The position numbers were made by a program, and so were the translations under genes. From JAWKRB01 sp041389885 (GTDB taxonomy: Bacteria > Myxococcota_A > Polyangia > Polyangiales > Ga0077539): a stretch of DNA of 64,000 nt. Positions 45,220 to 53,776 of this stretch are shown in pieces. The stretch spans positions 1 to 64,000 of the forward strand of contig JAWKRB010000023.1 in NCBI GenBank assembly GCA_041389885.1, given 5' to 3'. Numbering within the stretch: position 1 is the first letter of the stretch; the number at the start of each line of letters is the position of its first letter. The notes beneath the pieces are model-generated. The model was not told where the DNA came from, did not search any database, and worked only from the letters and a program-made list of their open reading frames with translations.

Positions 45220-47172
45220 CAGCACCGTGACCTCTGATGGTCTCCACCATGTCCGGTCGACCACGCTCATCCCTTCGGTGACGGTGCCGATCCAGGGGTA
45301 GCGCGCGTCGAGGCTGGGCGCGTCGGCGAGCATCACGAACCACTGCATCCCGCCCGAGTCGAGTCCGCCCAGGGGCACGCCGACAGAGCCGCGGGCGAAG
45401 CGCTCGCCGCTCACCTCGGTGCGCACGATGCGGTCGGTGCCGCCGTAGCCGTCGCCCCGGGGATCTCCCCCCTGCGCGACGAACCACGGGACCACCCGGT
45501 GCCACAGGGTCCCTCGGTAGCGTCCGGCGCGCGCGGCGTCGAGGGTGACCCGGAGCGCCTGCGGGGCGGTGTCACCCCGAAGGCTGAGCACGAAGCTCCC
45601 CGCCGTCGTTCGCACGCGGAGCCGCGCCGCGACCACGGGCGCGCCCGCGGGGGCCGAGTCTGGGGTCACGCCGAGCTCAGGGTGCACCACGGCCTGAATC
45701 GCGCGGGAGACCCCGGCGGGCACCGGGGTGGGCTCGCCGAGGAGCCGCGTGAGCACGAGGGCGTGGGTGCGGGCCTCGATGGCCGTCTCTTCAGGGAGCT
45801 CGAAGGGCGCACGGAGCAGGCGCTGCCGCACGGGCGCGGTGAGCATCCGGTCGAGGAGGATCCTGCGCGGCGTCGGGGCCCTCGCGCCTCGCTCGACGAT
45901 CCCGACGAGCCCTTCGAGGAGCTCGGCGAGCACCCCCGGCTCGTTCGTGCGCGCGAGGGACTGCAACAGCGCGGGGTCTGCGGCGCCCTCGGTGTGCGTG
46001 GCCGCGCGGGCGACGGCCTCGAGCACCCTGAACTCCCCGCCGGCCTCGCGAAGAACCGCCTGCAGCCGCGCGACGGGTTCGCGGGGCGGGGTCTCGGCCG
46101 CGATGCGCTCGGCGCGGGCGGCGAGGGAGCGCCATCGCTCGCTCCCCTCAGCGCAGCGCATCACCCGCTCGCCGCTGAGCACCCGGTCGGCCACCACCGC
46201 CACGGCGCAGCGAAACGCGGCCCCCACCGACGGAGGATCCAACCGTACGCCCTCCAGCCGAGGCACCTGGTCGGCGAAGGCCAGGCGCACCGCGGCGTCG
46301 TCGAAATCCGCGGTCTCGAGGAGCGTTCGCACGCCGTTCGCCCAGGAGCGCGGGTGCAGCGCGACCCGCTCCCCCAGCAGCGCGAGGGCCTGCGCCTCGA
46401 AGCCGTGACGCACGTCGGGGCTGCGTCCCTTCATCGAGCGGGCGAGGGTCGAGAGCGCGATGGGGTGGAGGCCCGTGATGAGCGCGGGGGAGAGCGAGTC
46501 GGCGTCGGGGGAGGCGGCGAGCTGCGCGCCGATGAGCTGCTCGTCGAGCTGCGACGACGCCAGCCAGCGCAGCGGGAGGCCGTGCAGCCCCCCGAGCGGG
46601 AGCTTGAATCGCTGCACCAGCGCCGCGGTCACCCCCGACGGGGTCGGGCGGTCGAGGAGGGCGGCGAGGCGGCCCAGCGCGGCGGGGCCGTCGGCGGGCA
46701 CCCGTCCCATCATGCCCCGCACGAAGTCTTCGAGGCGCGCTTCGGGGATCTCTCCCAGCACGCTCTCGAGCTGCGCCCGGGGTACCCGACGACCCAGCAC
46801 AAAGGCCGCCGTCGCCGACTCGGGGAGGGAGGGGTCTCGCGCGAGGGCGCGCAGCGCCGTGACCCGGCCCTGGGGGAGCGTCCCCGAGGGGTACCCCTCG
46901 TGCCAGAAGGGCGCGGTTGCACGTGCAACATCGGCGGCGCGCACGTCGGCGCCAGGCGCGTCGGCGCGGGGAGCGGGCGCGTCGGGAGCGCTCTCCCGCG
47001 CGGCGTCTGGAGCCGCGGGGATCTGCGTGACCGCCACCACGTCGGGCTGCGGGGGCGGCGCGGGCTTCGAGGGGCAGGCGCCGAGGCCCCCCAGGAGGCC
47101 CAGGGCGGCGAGGTGTTGCACGTGAAACACGGCGCGGGCGTGACCGCGAGGAGAAGAACCGGGCAAGGGCAT
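45193..47172 (-). CDS. Lipoprotein with C-terminal cyclophilin-type peptidyl-prolyl isomerase domain
   Basis: Read from ATG 47172, the 659-residue product has a signal with lipobox GLGAC, an acidic/Ala-rich linker, a long helical repeat region (about 90-480, HEAT-like) and a C-terminal cyclophilin domain (about 490-650). That domain contains RVRTTAGSFVLSL, GTLWHRVVPWFVAQGGDPRG and VMLADAPSLDARY. Peptidyl-prolyl isomerases help fold envelope proteins. The last 9 codons are encoded inside the right copy of the inverted-repeat element, so the original C-terminus may have been replaced. The signal-peptide region contains two parS-like sites (see other entries). An alternative start at 47232 adds 20 residues. 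Confidence 0.8.
   Translation of the reverse strand: MPLPGSSPRGHARAVFHVQHLAALGLLGGLGACPSKPAPPPQPDVVAVTQIPAAPDAARESAPDAPAPRADAPGADVRAADVARATAPFWHEGYPSGTLPQGRVTALRALARDPSLPESATAAFVLGRRVPRAQLESVLGEIPEARLEDFVRGMMGRVPADGPAALGRLAALLDRPTPSGVTAALVQRFKLPLGGLHGLPLRWLASSQLDEQLIGAQLAASPDADSLSPALITGLHPIALSTLARSMKGRSPDVRHGFEAQALALLGERVALHPRSWANGVRTLLETADFDDAAVRLAFADQVPRLEGVRLDPPSVGAAFRCAVAVVADRVLSGERVMRCAEGSERWRSLAARAERIAAETPPREPVARLQAVLREAGGEFRVLEAVARAATHTEGAADPALLQSLARTNEPGVLAELLEGLVGIVERGARAPTPRRILLDRMLTAPVRQRLLRAPFELPEETAIEARTHALVLTRLLGEPTPVPAGVSRAIQAVVHPELGVTPDSAPAGAPVVAARLRVRTTAGSFVLSLRGDTAPQALRVTLDAARAGRYRGTLWHRVVPWFVAQGGDPRGDGYGGTDRIVRTEVSGERFARGSVGVPLGGLDSGGMQWFVMLADAPSLDARYPWIGTVTEGMSVVDRTWWRPSEVTVLTFHRGRLR
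46915..46930. other. parS-like centromere site 1
   Basis: GGTTGCACGTGCAACA: the inner 14 bp GTTGCACGTGCAAC (46916-46929) are a perfect palindrome and fit the ParB site consensus TGTTNCACGTGAAACA at 14 of 16 positions (first base and one of the central A residues differ). It lies in the coding sequence of the PPIase gene, 185 bp from site 2. Confidence 0.6.
47114..47129. other. parS: parS centromere site 2
   Basis: TGTTGCACGTGAAACA matches the bacterial parS consensus TGTTNCACGTGAAACA exactly. ParB spreads from such sites and ParA or Smc then moves the origin region. Its position about 44 kb from the dnaA-dnaN origin is typical, as most parS sites lie close to oriC. It is inside the coding region for the signal peptide of the PPIase. 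parA and parB are not in the window. Confidence 0.8.
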
Positions 47173-47286
47173 CGGGCGAACCTCCCGCGCGGGCACCTCG
47201 CTCCGCCCCTCACCGGGTGAAGCGCAGAGCACGCGCGCCGCTCATGGTCGCAGAAAGCCGCCGAGGAGCACGAATCTTCGGGGAGT

Positions 47287-48189
47287 TCAGGAGAGAGGAG
47301 GGGTGAGCTCAGGCCAGAGCGACGCCGGGGGAGACTCGCCGGGGAGGGTGCCTTCGAGGGCGGCCACGAGGTCCGGCCGAAAGAACACCGGGAGCCCCTG
47401 CGCCTCGACCCCTGCGAGCACCGCGTCGCAGAGCGCGCCCTCGGCCCGGAGCACCACCCTGGGCGCGCCGTCTTCTCCGCGCGCGAGGGCCGTCAGCGCG
47501 CGGGCGCCGGTGAGCACGAGCCAGTCACGCTGGGGGAGGCTCTCTTCGACCAGCGCGCGGTGCGCCGCTCGCCGCCTCGCCCGCAGCTCGGGGTCGCCCT
47601 CGCTCTCCCGCGCCTCGCGCCGCTGGGCCTCGGGGCTCAGCCGCTGCGCGCGTCGCCACCCCGCGAAGCGCAGGGCGTAGTCGACGAGCCCTCCGATCAG
47701 CAGCGTCGCGAGGAGCGCGTCGAAGGCCCCCAGCGCGCGCCCCAGGGTCACGGGCTCCCAGGGGGAGGCGCTCGCGAGTCCTCCGGCGGTGAGGGTGGCC
47801 GCGGCGAGCACGGCCACGGCGCCGAGGGGTCCGACGCCTCCCGATGCCACGCGTCGGGGCTTCGCGCTGCGATGCACCTCACCGCGGGTCTGGGCGAGGG
47901 TGGCGGCGAGGGCCGCGGCGCCGAGCCCCGCGAGGGTGGTCGCCAGGGCGAGCATCGGGGCGTGCGCGAGGGCGCCGGGGTCGGGGGTCGGCCCGCCTCG
48001 CGCGACCCCGTCGAGCGCCGCGAGGGAGGCGCGAAGCATCGATCGTAGGGCCTCGAACAATCTCGGCGCGAGGGCCCGCGCGGCGGCGAGGGCGACGGCG
48101 TACACGAGCAGCGGAGAGACCGGCGCTTCCAGCGATTCTGGAGATCGTTGGACCTCCTGCGACCTCGGCGACGACGATCGTTCGGTCAC
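47287..48189 (-). CDS. FlhB/YscU-like export-switch protein lacking the NPTH motif
   Basis: The 300-residue product has four hydrophobic segments (about 25-45, 75-98, 118-140, 150-175) and a C-terminal cytoplasmic domain with the linker RRAQRLSPEAQRREARESEG-DPELRARRR, which matches the conserved EGDPxxK region of FlhB, followed by the FlhB-type fold (VVLRAEGALCDAVLAGVEAQGLPVFFRPDLV). In FlhB the next strand carries the autocleaving NPTH; here the region reads VLTGARALTAL, so cleavage should not occur. No flagellar or type III secretion gene is adjacent. It may be a degenerate or repurposed paralogue. Confidence 0.55.
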   Translation of the reverse strand: MTERSSSPRSQEVQRSPESLEAPVSPLLVYAVALAAARALAPRLFEALRSMLRASLAALDGVARGGPTPDPGALAHAPMLALATTLAGLGAAALAATLAQTRGEVHRSAKPRRVASGGVGPLGAVAVLAAATLTAGGLASASPWEPVTLGRALGAFDALLATLLIGGLVDYALRFAGWRRAQRLSPEAQRREARESEGDPELRARRRAAHRALVEESLPQRDWLVLTGARALTALARGEDGAPRVVLRAEGALCDAVLAGVEAQGLPVFFRPDLVAALEGTLPGESPPASLWPELTPPLS

Positions 48190-48196
48190 GAACGAG

Positions 48197-49591
48197 CTAC
48201 CTCAGGGTGTCGAGGATGAAGAACTTCGTGCCCACGTCGCGCTGGCTCCCCGAGACGATGCCGATGGTGTCGCCGGCGTGCACGCCCCAGCGGGTGAGGG
48301 CGATGGTGCGTGCCATCTCCAGCGCCTCGCTGGGGTCACTCGGGAGGGGGTGCACCACCGGGCGAATCCCCCACTGGAGCGCGAGTCGCTGCGCCGACGC
48401 CTCGGTCGGGGTCACCGCCACCACCTCGGTGCGCGGGCGGTACTCGGCGACGATGTTCGCCGTGTGGCCCTCGCGGGTGAAGACCACCAGCACCGCGATC
48501 TTCGCCGAGCGGCTGGTCTGAGAGGCGGCGGCGGCGCAGGCGTGGGTGAAGTCCCAGGTCTCGCCGTGGGGCTGGCGGTCGAGGCTGCGGTAGAGCTCGC
48601 TCGACTCGATCTCTTGAATGATCGAGCTCATGGTCTGCACGGCCTCCACGGGGTACTTCCCCGAGGCGGTCTCTCCCGAGAGCATCACCACGTCGGTGCC
48701 GTCGAGGATCGCGTTGGCGACATCGGCCGCCTCCGCCCGCGTCGGCCTCGGCGAGCGGATCATGGAGTCGAGCATCTGCGTCGCCGTGATCACCAGCTTG
48801 TCGGCCTCGTTGGTCATGCGAATCGCGCGCTTCTGCACCAGCGGGACCTTCTCGCTCCCGAGCTCCACCCCGAGGTCTCCGCGGGCGACCATGATCCCGT
48901 CGGCGATGGCGATGATCTCCGCGAGGTTGTCCACCGCCTCGGGCTTCTCGATCTTCGCCACCAGCGGGATCCCCGGGCCCACCAGCGCCCGCGCCTCGGC
49001 GAGGTCTCGCGCCCGGCGCACGAACGACAGCGCCAGCCAGTCGACCCCGAGCTCCTTCGCGAGGGCGGCGTCGAGCGCGTCCTTCGGGGTGAGCGCGGGG
49101 GTGCTCAGCGAGGCGCCCGGCACGTTGATCCCCTTGCGGTCAGAGAGCGTGCCCCCGACCTCGACCACGCAATCTACGTCTTCACCGTGAACCGACTCGA
49201 CCCGAAATCGAAGGAGCCCGTCGTCGAGGAGGACCACGGCGCCCGGGTGCAGGTCCTTCCACAGGGGATAGGTGCACGAGACCTCCCGCGCGTCGCCCGG
49301 CACCTCCCGGGTGGTGAGGGTGAAGCGCTGGCCCTCGGCGAGCTCCACCGGGCCCTGCGCGAAGGTGCCGCAGCGAATCTTCGGCCCCGAGAGGTCGCCG
49401 AGAATCGACACGGGGCGCCCCGCTCGCTGCGACGCCGCGCGAATGTTCGCCACCACCGCCCGGTGCTCCTCGGCGCGGCCGTGAGAGAAGTTCACCCGAA
49501 ACGCGTCGACGCCCGCGGCGAGGAGCGCGTCGAGGCTCTCGGGACTACGGCTCGCGGGGCCCACGGTGGCCAGGATCTTTGCCTTGCGCAT
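48197..49591 (-). CDS. pyk: Pyruvate kinase
   Basis: Converts phosphoenolpyruvate and ADP to pyruvate and ATP. The 464-residue product from ATG 49591 starts MRKAKILATVGPASRS and has FRVNFSHG, LGDLSGPKIR, the active-site KIEKPEAVDN with the catalytic lysine, MVARGDLGVE, ATQMLDSMI and SGETASGKYPVEAV. The C-terminal regulatory domain is present (LVVFTREGHTANIVAEYRP). The reading in the same frame upstream of 49591 lies antisense to the cbs gene and is rejected. It lies 7 bp downstream of the FlhB-like start on the same strand. Confidence 0.96.
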   Translation of the reverse strand: MRKAKILATVGPASRSPESLDALLAAGVDAFRVNFSHGRAEEHRAVVANIRAASQRAGRPVSILGDLSGPKIRCGTFAQGPVELAEGQRFTLTTREVPGDAREVSCTYPLWKDLHPGAVVLLDDGLLRFRVESVHGEDVDCVVEVGGTLSDRKGINVPGASLSTPALTPKDALDAALAKELGVDWLALSFVRRARDLAEARALVGPGIPLVAKIEKPEAVDNLAEIIAIADGIMVARGDLGVELGSEKVPLVQKRAIRMTNEADKLVITATQMLDSMIRSPRPTRAEAADVANAILDGTDVVMLSGETASGKYPVEAVQTMSSIIQEIESSELYRSLDRQPHGETWDFTHACAAAASQTSRSAKIAVLVVFTREGHTANIVAEYRPRTEVVAVTPTEASAQRLALQWGIRPVVHPLPSDPSEALEMARTIALTRWGVHAGDTIGIVSGSQRDVGTKFFILDTLR

Positions 49592-49693
49592 AGCCCGCGA
49601 GCTTCGCACGACCGCTCCCTCCGCGTGAACCCGAGGCGAACGCGCGCAACGGCTTGAAGACCGGCGCACGCTGGGATAGAGCGCCTCACTCGA

Positions 49694-51082
49694 ATGATGC
49701 ACGGCGCGCACAGCAATATCCTCGACGCGGTGGGGCAGACCCCCATCGTCCGGCTGCGCCGGGTGGTCCCCGCAGACCTTCGCGCAGAGATCTACGTGAA
49801 GTGCGAGTTCATGAACCCGGGCGGAACGATGAAAGACCGCGTCGCCCGCGGCCTCGTCGACGCCCTGGAGCGTGACGGCCGGCTCAAGCCCGGAGGCACC
49901 CTCGTCGAGGCCACCACGGGGAGCACCGGCGCCGCCCTCGCCATGGTCGCCGCGGTGCGGGGATACCGCACGATCTTCGTGGTCCCCGAGAAGACCTCGC
50001 AGGAGAAGATCGCCACCCTCCGCGCCTGGGGCGCCAAGGTGGTGGTGTGCCCCGCCGTCGACCCCAACGACCCCAGGGGCTTTCTCGCCGTCGCCCGCAG
50101 GCTCGCCGACGAGTCGCCCAACGCCGTCTTCGTCGACCAGTTTCACAGCCCCGCGAACCCCGACGGGCACTACGCCAGCACCGGTCCTGAGCTCTGGGAG
50201 CAGACCCAGGGCGAGTTCGACGCCCTCGTCGCGGGCGTGGGCACCGGCGGCGCCCTCGCGGGCACCGGGCGCTACCTGAAAGAGCGCAAGCCCGAGCTCA
50301 CCCTCGTGGGCGTCGACCCCGTGGGCTCGGTGTATTTCGACTTCGTGAAGCGGGGCCTGGTCACCCGTCCCTTCAGCTACAAGGTCGAGGGCGCGGGGGG
50401 AGACTTCTTTCCCGCCGCGGCGAACCTCAAGGCCATGGACGACTGCGTGCGGGTCGACGACCGCGAGTGCTTCTTGATGACCCGCGAGCTCGCGCGGCAA
50501 GAGGGGATCTTCTGCGGCGGATCGTCCGGCGCCGCCGTGGCCGGCGCGATCAAGTGGGCCGCGGCGCGCGGGCGCGACGAGCGCGTGGTGGTGCTGCTCC
50601 CTGACTCCGGCGCGCGGTACCTCTCCACGGTCTTTCACGACGACTGGATGCGCGAGAACGGCTTCTTCGAGGCCGAGGTCGCCCTGGGCACCGTGGCCGA
50701 GGTGCTCGCGGGCAAGAGCCGCGACCTGGTCACCGCCAGCAGCGACGAGACCCTGCGCTCGGTGATCGGAAAGATGAAGTCCCACGGCATCTCGCAGATC
50801 CCCGTGGTCGACGGAGGAGAGATCCGCGGCATGGTGACCGAGGTCGACGTGCTGCGAAACCTGGTTTCGGGAGAGGCCCACCTCGAGGGCGCCATCGGCG
50901 GCATTCTCGACAGCGATTACGCCACGGTGTCTCCCGACACCCGCGTCGAGCTCCTGCAGGGCGTGCTCGCCGACGCGAAGGTCGCGCTGGTGACCGACGG
51001 GCTCACCCTGGTCGGGCTCGTTTCCAAGATCGACGTAATCGACTACCTCACCCGTCGCGCGACGGACCTCAAGAGTACCTGA
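49694..51082 (+). CDS. cbs: Cystathionine beta-synthase (PLP domain plus CBS pair)
   Basis: PLP enzyme that condenses serine and homocysteine, or acts as cysteine synthase. The 462-residue product has the fold-type II domain with ILDAVGQTPIVRL, NPGGTMKDR containing the PLP lysine (Lys47), phosphate loop TTGSTGAAL and GVGTGGALAGTGRYLKE, and GGSSGAAVAGA. Residues about 340-455 form two CBS motifs (ISQIPVVDGGEIRGMVTEVD, VALVTDGLTLVGLVSKIDV), as in cystathionine beta-synthase, where such pairs bind SAM or adenosyl ligands. Its TGA overlaps the ATG of the next gene. Confidence 0.93.
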   Translation: MMHGAHSNILDAVGQTPIVRLRRVVPADLRAEIYVKCEFMNPGGTMKDRVARGLVDALERDGRLKPGGTLVEATTGSTGAALAMVAAVRGYRTIFVVPEKTSQEKIATLRAWGAKVVVCPAVDPNDPRGFLAVARRLADESPNAVFVDQFHSPANPDGHYASTGPELWEQTQGEFDALVAGVGTGGALAGTGRYLKERKPELTLVGVDPVGSVYFDFVKRGLVTRPFSYKVEGAGGDFFPAAANLKAMDDCVRVDDRECFLMTRELARQEGIFCGGSSGAAVAGAIKWAAARGRDERVVVLLPDSGARYLSTVFHDDWMRENGFFEAEVALGTVAEVLAGKSRDLVTASSDETLRSVIGKMKSHGISQIPVVDGGEIRGMVTEVDVLRNLVSGEAHLEGAIGGILDSDYATVSPDTRVELLQGVLADAKVALVTDGLTLVGLVSKIDVIDYLTRRATDLKST

Positions 51083-51828
51083 TGACCACCTGGCACATCG
51101 GCTGCGCGGGCTATCCCCGCCCGCGGGACCGCTATCTCAAGAAGCTCGCCTACGTCGAGTACGCGCTCCGTAGCCCCCTGCCCTCCCCCAAGGCCCTCGT
51201 CGCGCACCGAAAGTCGGCGCCCGAAGGCTTCGAGCACGGCATCGTGGCCCCGGCGTCGCTCTACGGCGAGCGCGACTGGCCCCTGCGCGACCCGGCGCTC
51301 CTGCGCTCGGAGCTCGATCGGCTCAAGAACTTCTGCGACGCCCTGGGCGCCAGCACCCTGGTCTTCAAGACCCCCATGGCGATCTCTCCCGGCAGCGTGT
51401 CGCTCAAGCGGTTCGCGCCGGTGCTCGAGCGCGCGCAGGCGATCGTCGAGAACGTCATCTGGGCCCCCGCGGGGCTCTGGGAGCGCGAAGACGCGGTGCG
51501 CTTCGCCGACGACTACGGCGCCCTGGTGGCCTGCGACCCCCTGCGCGACGTCGCCGACGACAGCGACGTGGTCTACGCCCGCATGCGCGGCATCGGAGAG
51601 GACCGGCGGTACTCCATGGCCAAGCTCGAGGCCCTCGCCGAGTCCCTCGATGGCGTCGAGCACGCGTACGTGGTCTTCGAGAGCGCCGAGTCGTGGCGTG
51701 AGGCCCTCGGGTTTCGCAAGCTCGTGGGCGAGCTCGGCGAGGCCGACATCGACGACGAAGACGCCCTCGAAGAGGACGAAGACGAAGAGGGCGACGAGGA
51801 CGAGGACGAGGACGAGGACGAAGGCTGA
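51082..51828 (+). CDS. DUF72 family protein with acidic C-terminal tail
   Basis: The 248-residue product starts MTTWHIGCAGYPRPRDRYLKKLAYVE, the characteristic DUF72 (TIM-barrel-like, YecE) start, and has FCDALGASTLVFKTP and YVVFESAESWREA. The function of the family is unknown. The last 27 residues are almost only Asp and Glu (EEDEDEEGDEDEDEDEDEG), encoded by a GAC/GAG/GAA repeat, which may vary in length between strains. The start overlaps the cbs stop and its stop overlaps the next ATG. Confidence 0.85.
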   Translation: MTTWHIGCAGYPRPRDRYLKKLAYVEYALRSPLPSPKALVAHRKSAPEGFEHGIVAPASLYGERDWPLRDPALLRSELDRLKNFCDALGASTLVFKTPMAISPGSVSLKRFAPVLERAQAIVENVIWAPAGLWEREDAVRFADDYGALVACDPLRDVADDSDVVYARMRGIGEDRRYSMAKLEALAESLDGVEHAYVVFESAESWREALGFRKLVGELGEADIDDEDALEEDEDEEGDEDEDEDEDEG

Positions 51829-52889
51829 TGCGAAACGTCGTCGTCGCGAGAGACCCCGCCGCGGCACGCGCCGCGCAGACCGTGATCGAAGACGGGGCCA
51901 ACGCGGTGGACATGGCCGTCGCGGGGATGCTCGCGGGGGCCGTGCGGTCGTCGTCGTCGTCGATCCTCGGGGGCTGCGGGATGCTCGTCGTGGGCACCGG
52001 CGTCGGCCGCCACTGGATCGACGGTCGCCCCCGCGCCCCCGGCCTCGGTGAGCGCCGCAAGAAGACCCCGGAGCTTCCCCCGGCCCACTGGGGCGCTGCG
52101 GTGCCCGGGTTCTTTCAGGGTGTCTTCGCGGCCCACGCGCGCTTCGGCACCCTCACCCTCACCCAGCTCGCCCGCGCCGCGGTCTCGGCCGTGCGCGAAG
52201 AGGGCGGGGGGAGGCTCCTGAAGCCCCGCCTCGAATTGATGGAAGCCGCTGCGAGACAAGGGCTCCCGGGCCTTGAGCGCGCGGGCTTCGTGCGCTCCGC
52301 CCTGGCCGCCGTGGGCCCCGCGGCCGACGGGCTCTTCACCGAAGACGACCTCAAGCTCACCCCCGCGCCCGTGCGCGAGCTCGTGCCCTGCACCCAGGCG
52401 GGCTTCGAGGTGTTCAGCTTTCCCAGGGGGGTTCCGCGGTGGAGCAACACGCCCCCCGACCCGCTGCCCGCCCTCACCACCGACGCGGTGGTGGCCTGCG
52501 ACAAGCTCGGGGTCTTCTGCGTCGGCGCCTGGCTCGTGGCCCCCGAGGGCGTCGCCCTGGAGGGAATGCCGGGGATCACCCTCCCCGACCTGATCCCCCT
52601 GCCCCGCAAGGGGATCACCCGCTGGCGCCCCGGCGGACCCCTGCCCCTGCCCTTCGCGATGGCGGCCTTCGCGCAGGAGTCCAACGCCTTCGGCGCCTTC
52701 GCGCTCACGGGCCGTGGGGCGCTCGTCGAGCGCGGCGACGCGCTGCTCAACGCCCGCCTCGAGGCCACGGGCTCGGAGATTCGCCTCGGCGACGGCGCCG
52801 ACGCCCCGGTGTGGGACGCGAAGGCCCTCTGGGTGCAGCGCGAGCTCGTGGGCGACCGGGTGCAGGGCGACCTCCTCGCGGTGGAGTGA
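51828..52889 (+). CDS. Gamma-glutamyltranspeptidase-like protein
   Basis: The 353-residue product is shorter than GGT (about 550) but has its layout: VIEDGANAVDMAVAGMLAGAV near the start, the SSSSILGGCGMLVV block and PLPALTTDAVVACDKLGVFCVGAW, which corresponds to the TTH-S-V-D catalytic region, with TTD in place of TTH. The catalytic threonine is present, but the small-subunit part is reduced. It could be an Ntn-hydrolase with altered specificity or an inactive homologue. There is no signal peptide, so it is cytoplasmic, unlike classical GGT. Start overlaps the DUF72 stop. Confidence 0.7.
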   Translation: MRNVVVARDPAAARAAQTVIEDGANAVDMAVAGMLAGAVRSSSSSILGGCGMLVVGTGVGRHWIDGRPRAPGLGERRKKTPELPPAHWGAAVPGFFQGVFAAHARFGTLTLTQLARAAVSAVREEGGGRLLKPRLELMEAAARQGLPGLERAGFVRSALAAVGPAADGLFTEDDLKLTPAPVRELVPCTQAGFEVFSFPRGVPRWSNTPPDPLPALTTDAVVACDKLGVFCVGAWLVAPEGVALEGMPGITLPDLIPLPRKGITRWRPGGPLPLPFAMAAFAQESNAFGAFALTGRGALVERGDALLNARLEATGSEIRLGDGADAPVWDAKALWVQRELVGDRVQGDLLAVE

Positions 52890-53716
52890 AGCCCGTGCTC
52901 GACGCGCTCCGCGCCCTCGTCCCGGCGGCCGACGCGCCCTTCGAGGCGTGGTCGCAGGCCGTGGCGAAGGTGGCCGAGTTGGTGCTCCAGCGCGGCGTGC
53001 TCCGCGCGGGGGACGCGACCCTGCGCGTGCTCGAGGTCGAGGGGTACGTCTCTGCGCCGTCGCACCCCGACCCCTTCACGCACGCCGACGAGACGCAGAA
53101 CTCCCTGGGGCGCTGGTACTTTCACCGCACCGGGGAGGGCTTTCGCGGCGGCACCTACAAGGGACTCGACCTCACCTTCGGCGGCGGCGGGGTCTACGCG
53201 GCACTGCTCCTCCGCGCGGCGCAGACCGAGGCGGGCGAGCGCGTCGAGGGGCCTTCGGTGCTGGTCGACGCGCTGCTCGCGGCGACGGGGCACGCCACGG
53301 TGGCCTCCCTCGCCCGCGCTTGCGACGAGGGCGAGCACGACGCGCTGTCGCTCACGCTCCTCGACGCGCCGCGGGGTGACGCGGTGTACGCCGGCCCTCG
53401 CGTGGGCCTCACCCTGCGCAAGGACCTCGACGCCGAGCGCGTGTTCTTTCTCGCGCGGCCGTATCGCTACCTGGTCGATCCGCGGGGGACGAAGAAGGGG
53501 CGGTTGCACGTGGTCCTCGGGATGCACGCCGAGGGCGCGCCCGCGCCGGCCATCGCGGGGGTCACCGGGTCGACGCAGGCGCAGGTGCGCCGCTGGATCG
53601 ACGCCTACGAGGGCGGCCGGGCCCTGCGCGTCGCGACGCTGCGCGCGGCAGAGGACGGCGAGGCCCTCTGCGCGCTCTTCGGCGCCTGCGACGCGGCCTT
53701 CGCGCGCGCGCGATGA
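52886..53716 (+). CDS. Protein resembling 3-methyladenine DNA glycosylase (AAG fold), tentative
   Basis: The 276-residue product starts at GTG 52886, overlapping the GGT-like stop. The segment LRVLEVEGYVSAPSHPDPFTHADETQNSLGRWYFHR resembles the substrate-site region of MPG/AAG glycosylases (EVEAY, DPASH, G-T-RN), but the typical nucleotide-pocket residues are only partly present. The C-terminal part ends AVRRWIDAYEGG-like with a short helix. This is weak homology by pattern only; other possibility is an unknown enzyme of the cbs operon. Confidence 0.45.
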   Translation: MKPVLDALRALVPAADAPFEAWSQAVAKVAELVLQRGVLRAGDATLRVLEVEGYVSAPSHPDPFTHADETQNSLGRWYFHRTGEGFRGGTYKGLDLTFGGGGVYAALLLRAAQTEAGERVEGPSVLVDALLAATGHATVASLARACDEGEHDALSLTLLDAPRGDAVYAGPRVGLTLRKDLDAERVFFLARPYRYLVDPRGTKKGRLHVVLGMHAEGAPAPAIAGVTGSTQAQVRRWIDAYEGGRALRVATLRAAEDGEALCALFGACDAAFARAR

Positions 53717-53776
53717 GATCGGGCGCGCGATCCTCACGGGAGACTTCGCCCGAGGTGTACTAAGCTCCCGCCCACG

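Noticed and set aside
49592..50881. Extension of the pyruvate kinase frame upstream of 49591
   Set aside because: It lies antisense to cystathionine beta-synthase and has no pyruvate kinase features; the family N-terminus starts at 49591.
53500..53515. A third parS-like site (GGTTGCACGTGGTCCT)
   Set aside because: Only the left half-site matches; the right half has GGTCC instead of AAACA. Other CACGTG sequences (9584, 37294, 44571) also lack the flanking bases.
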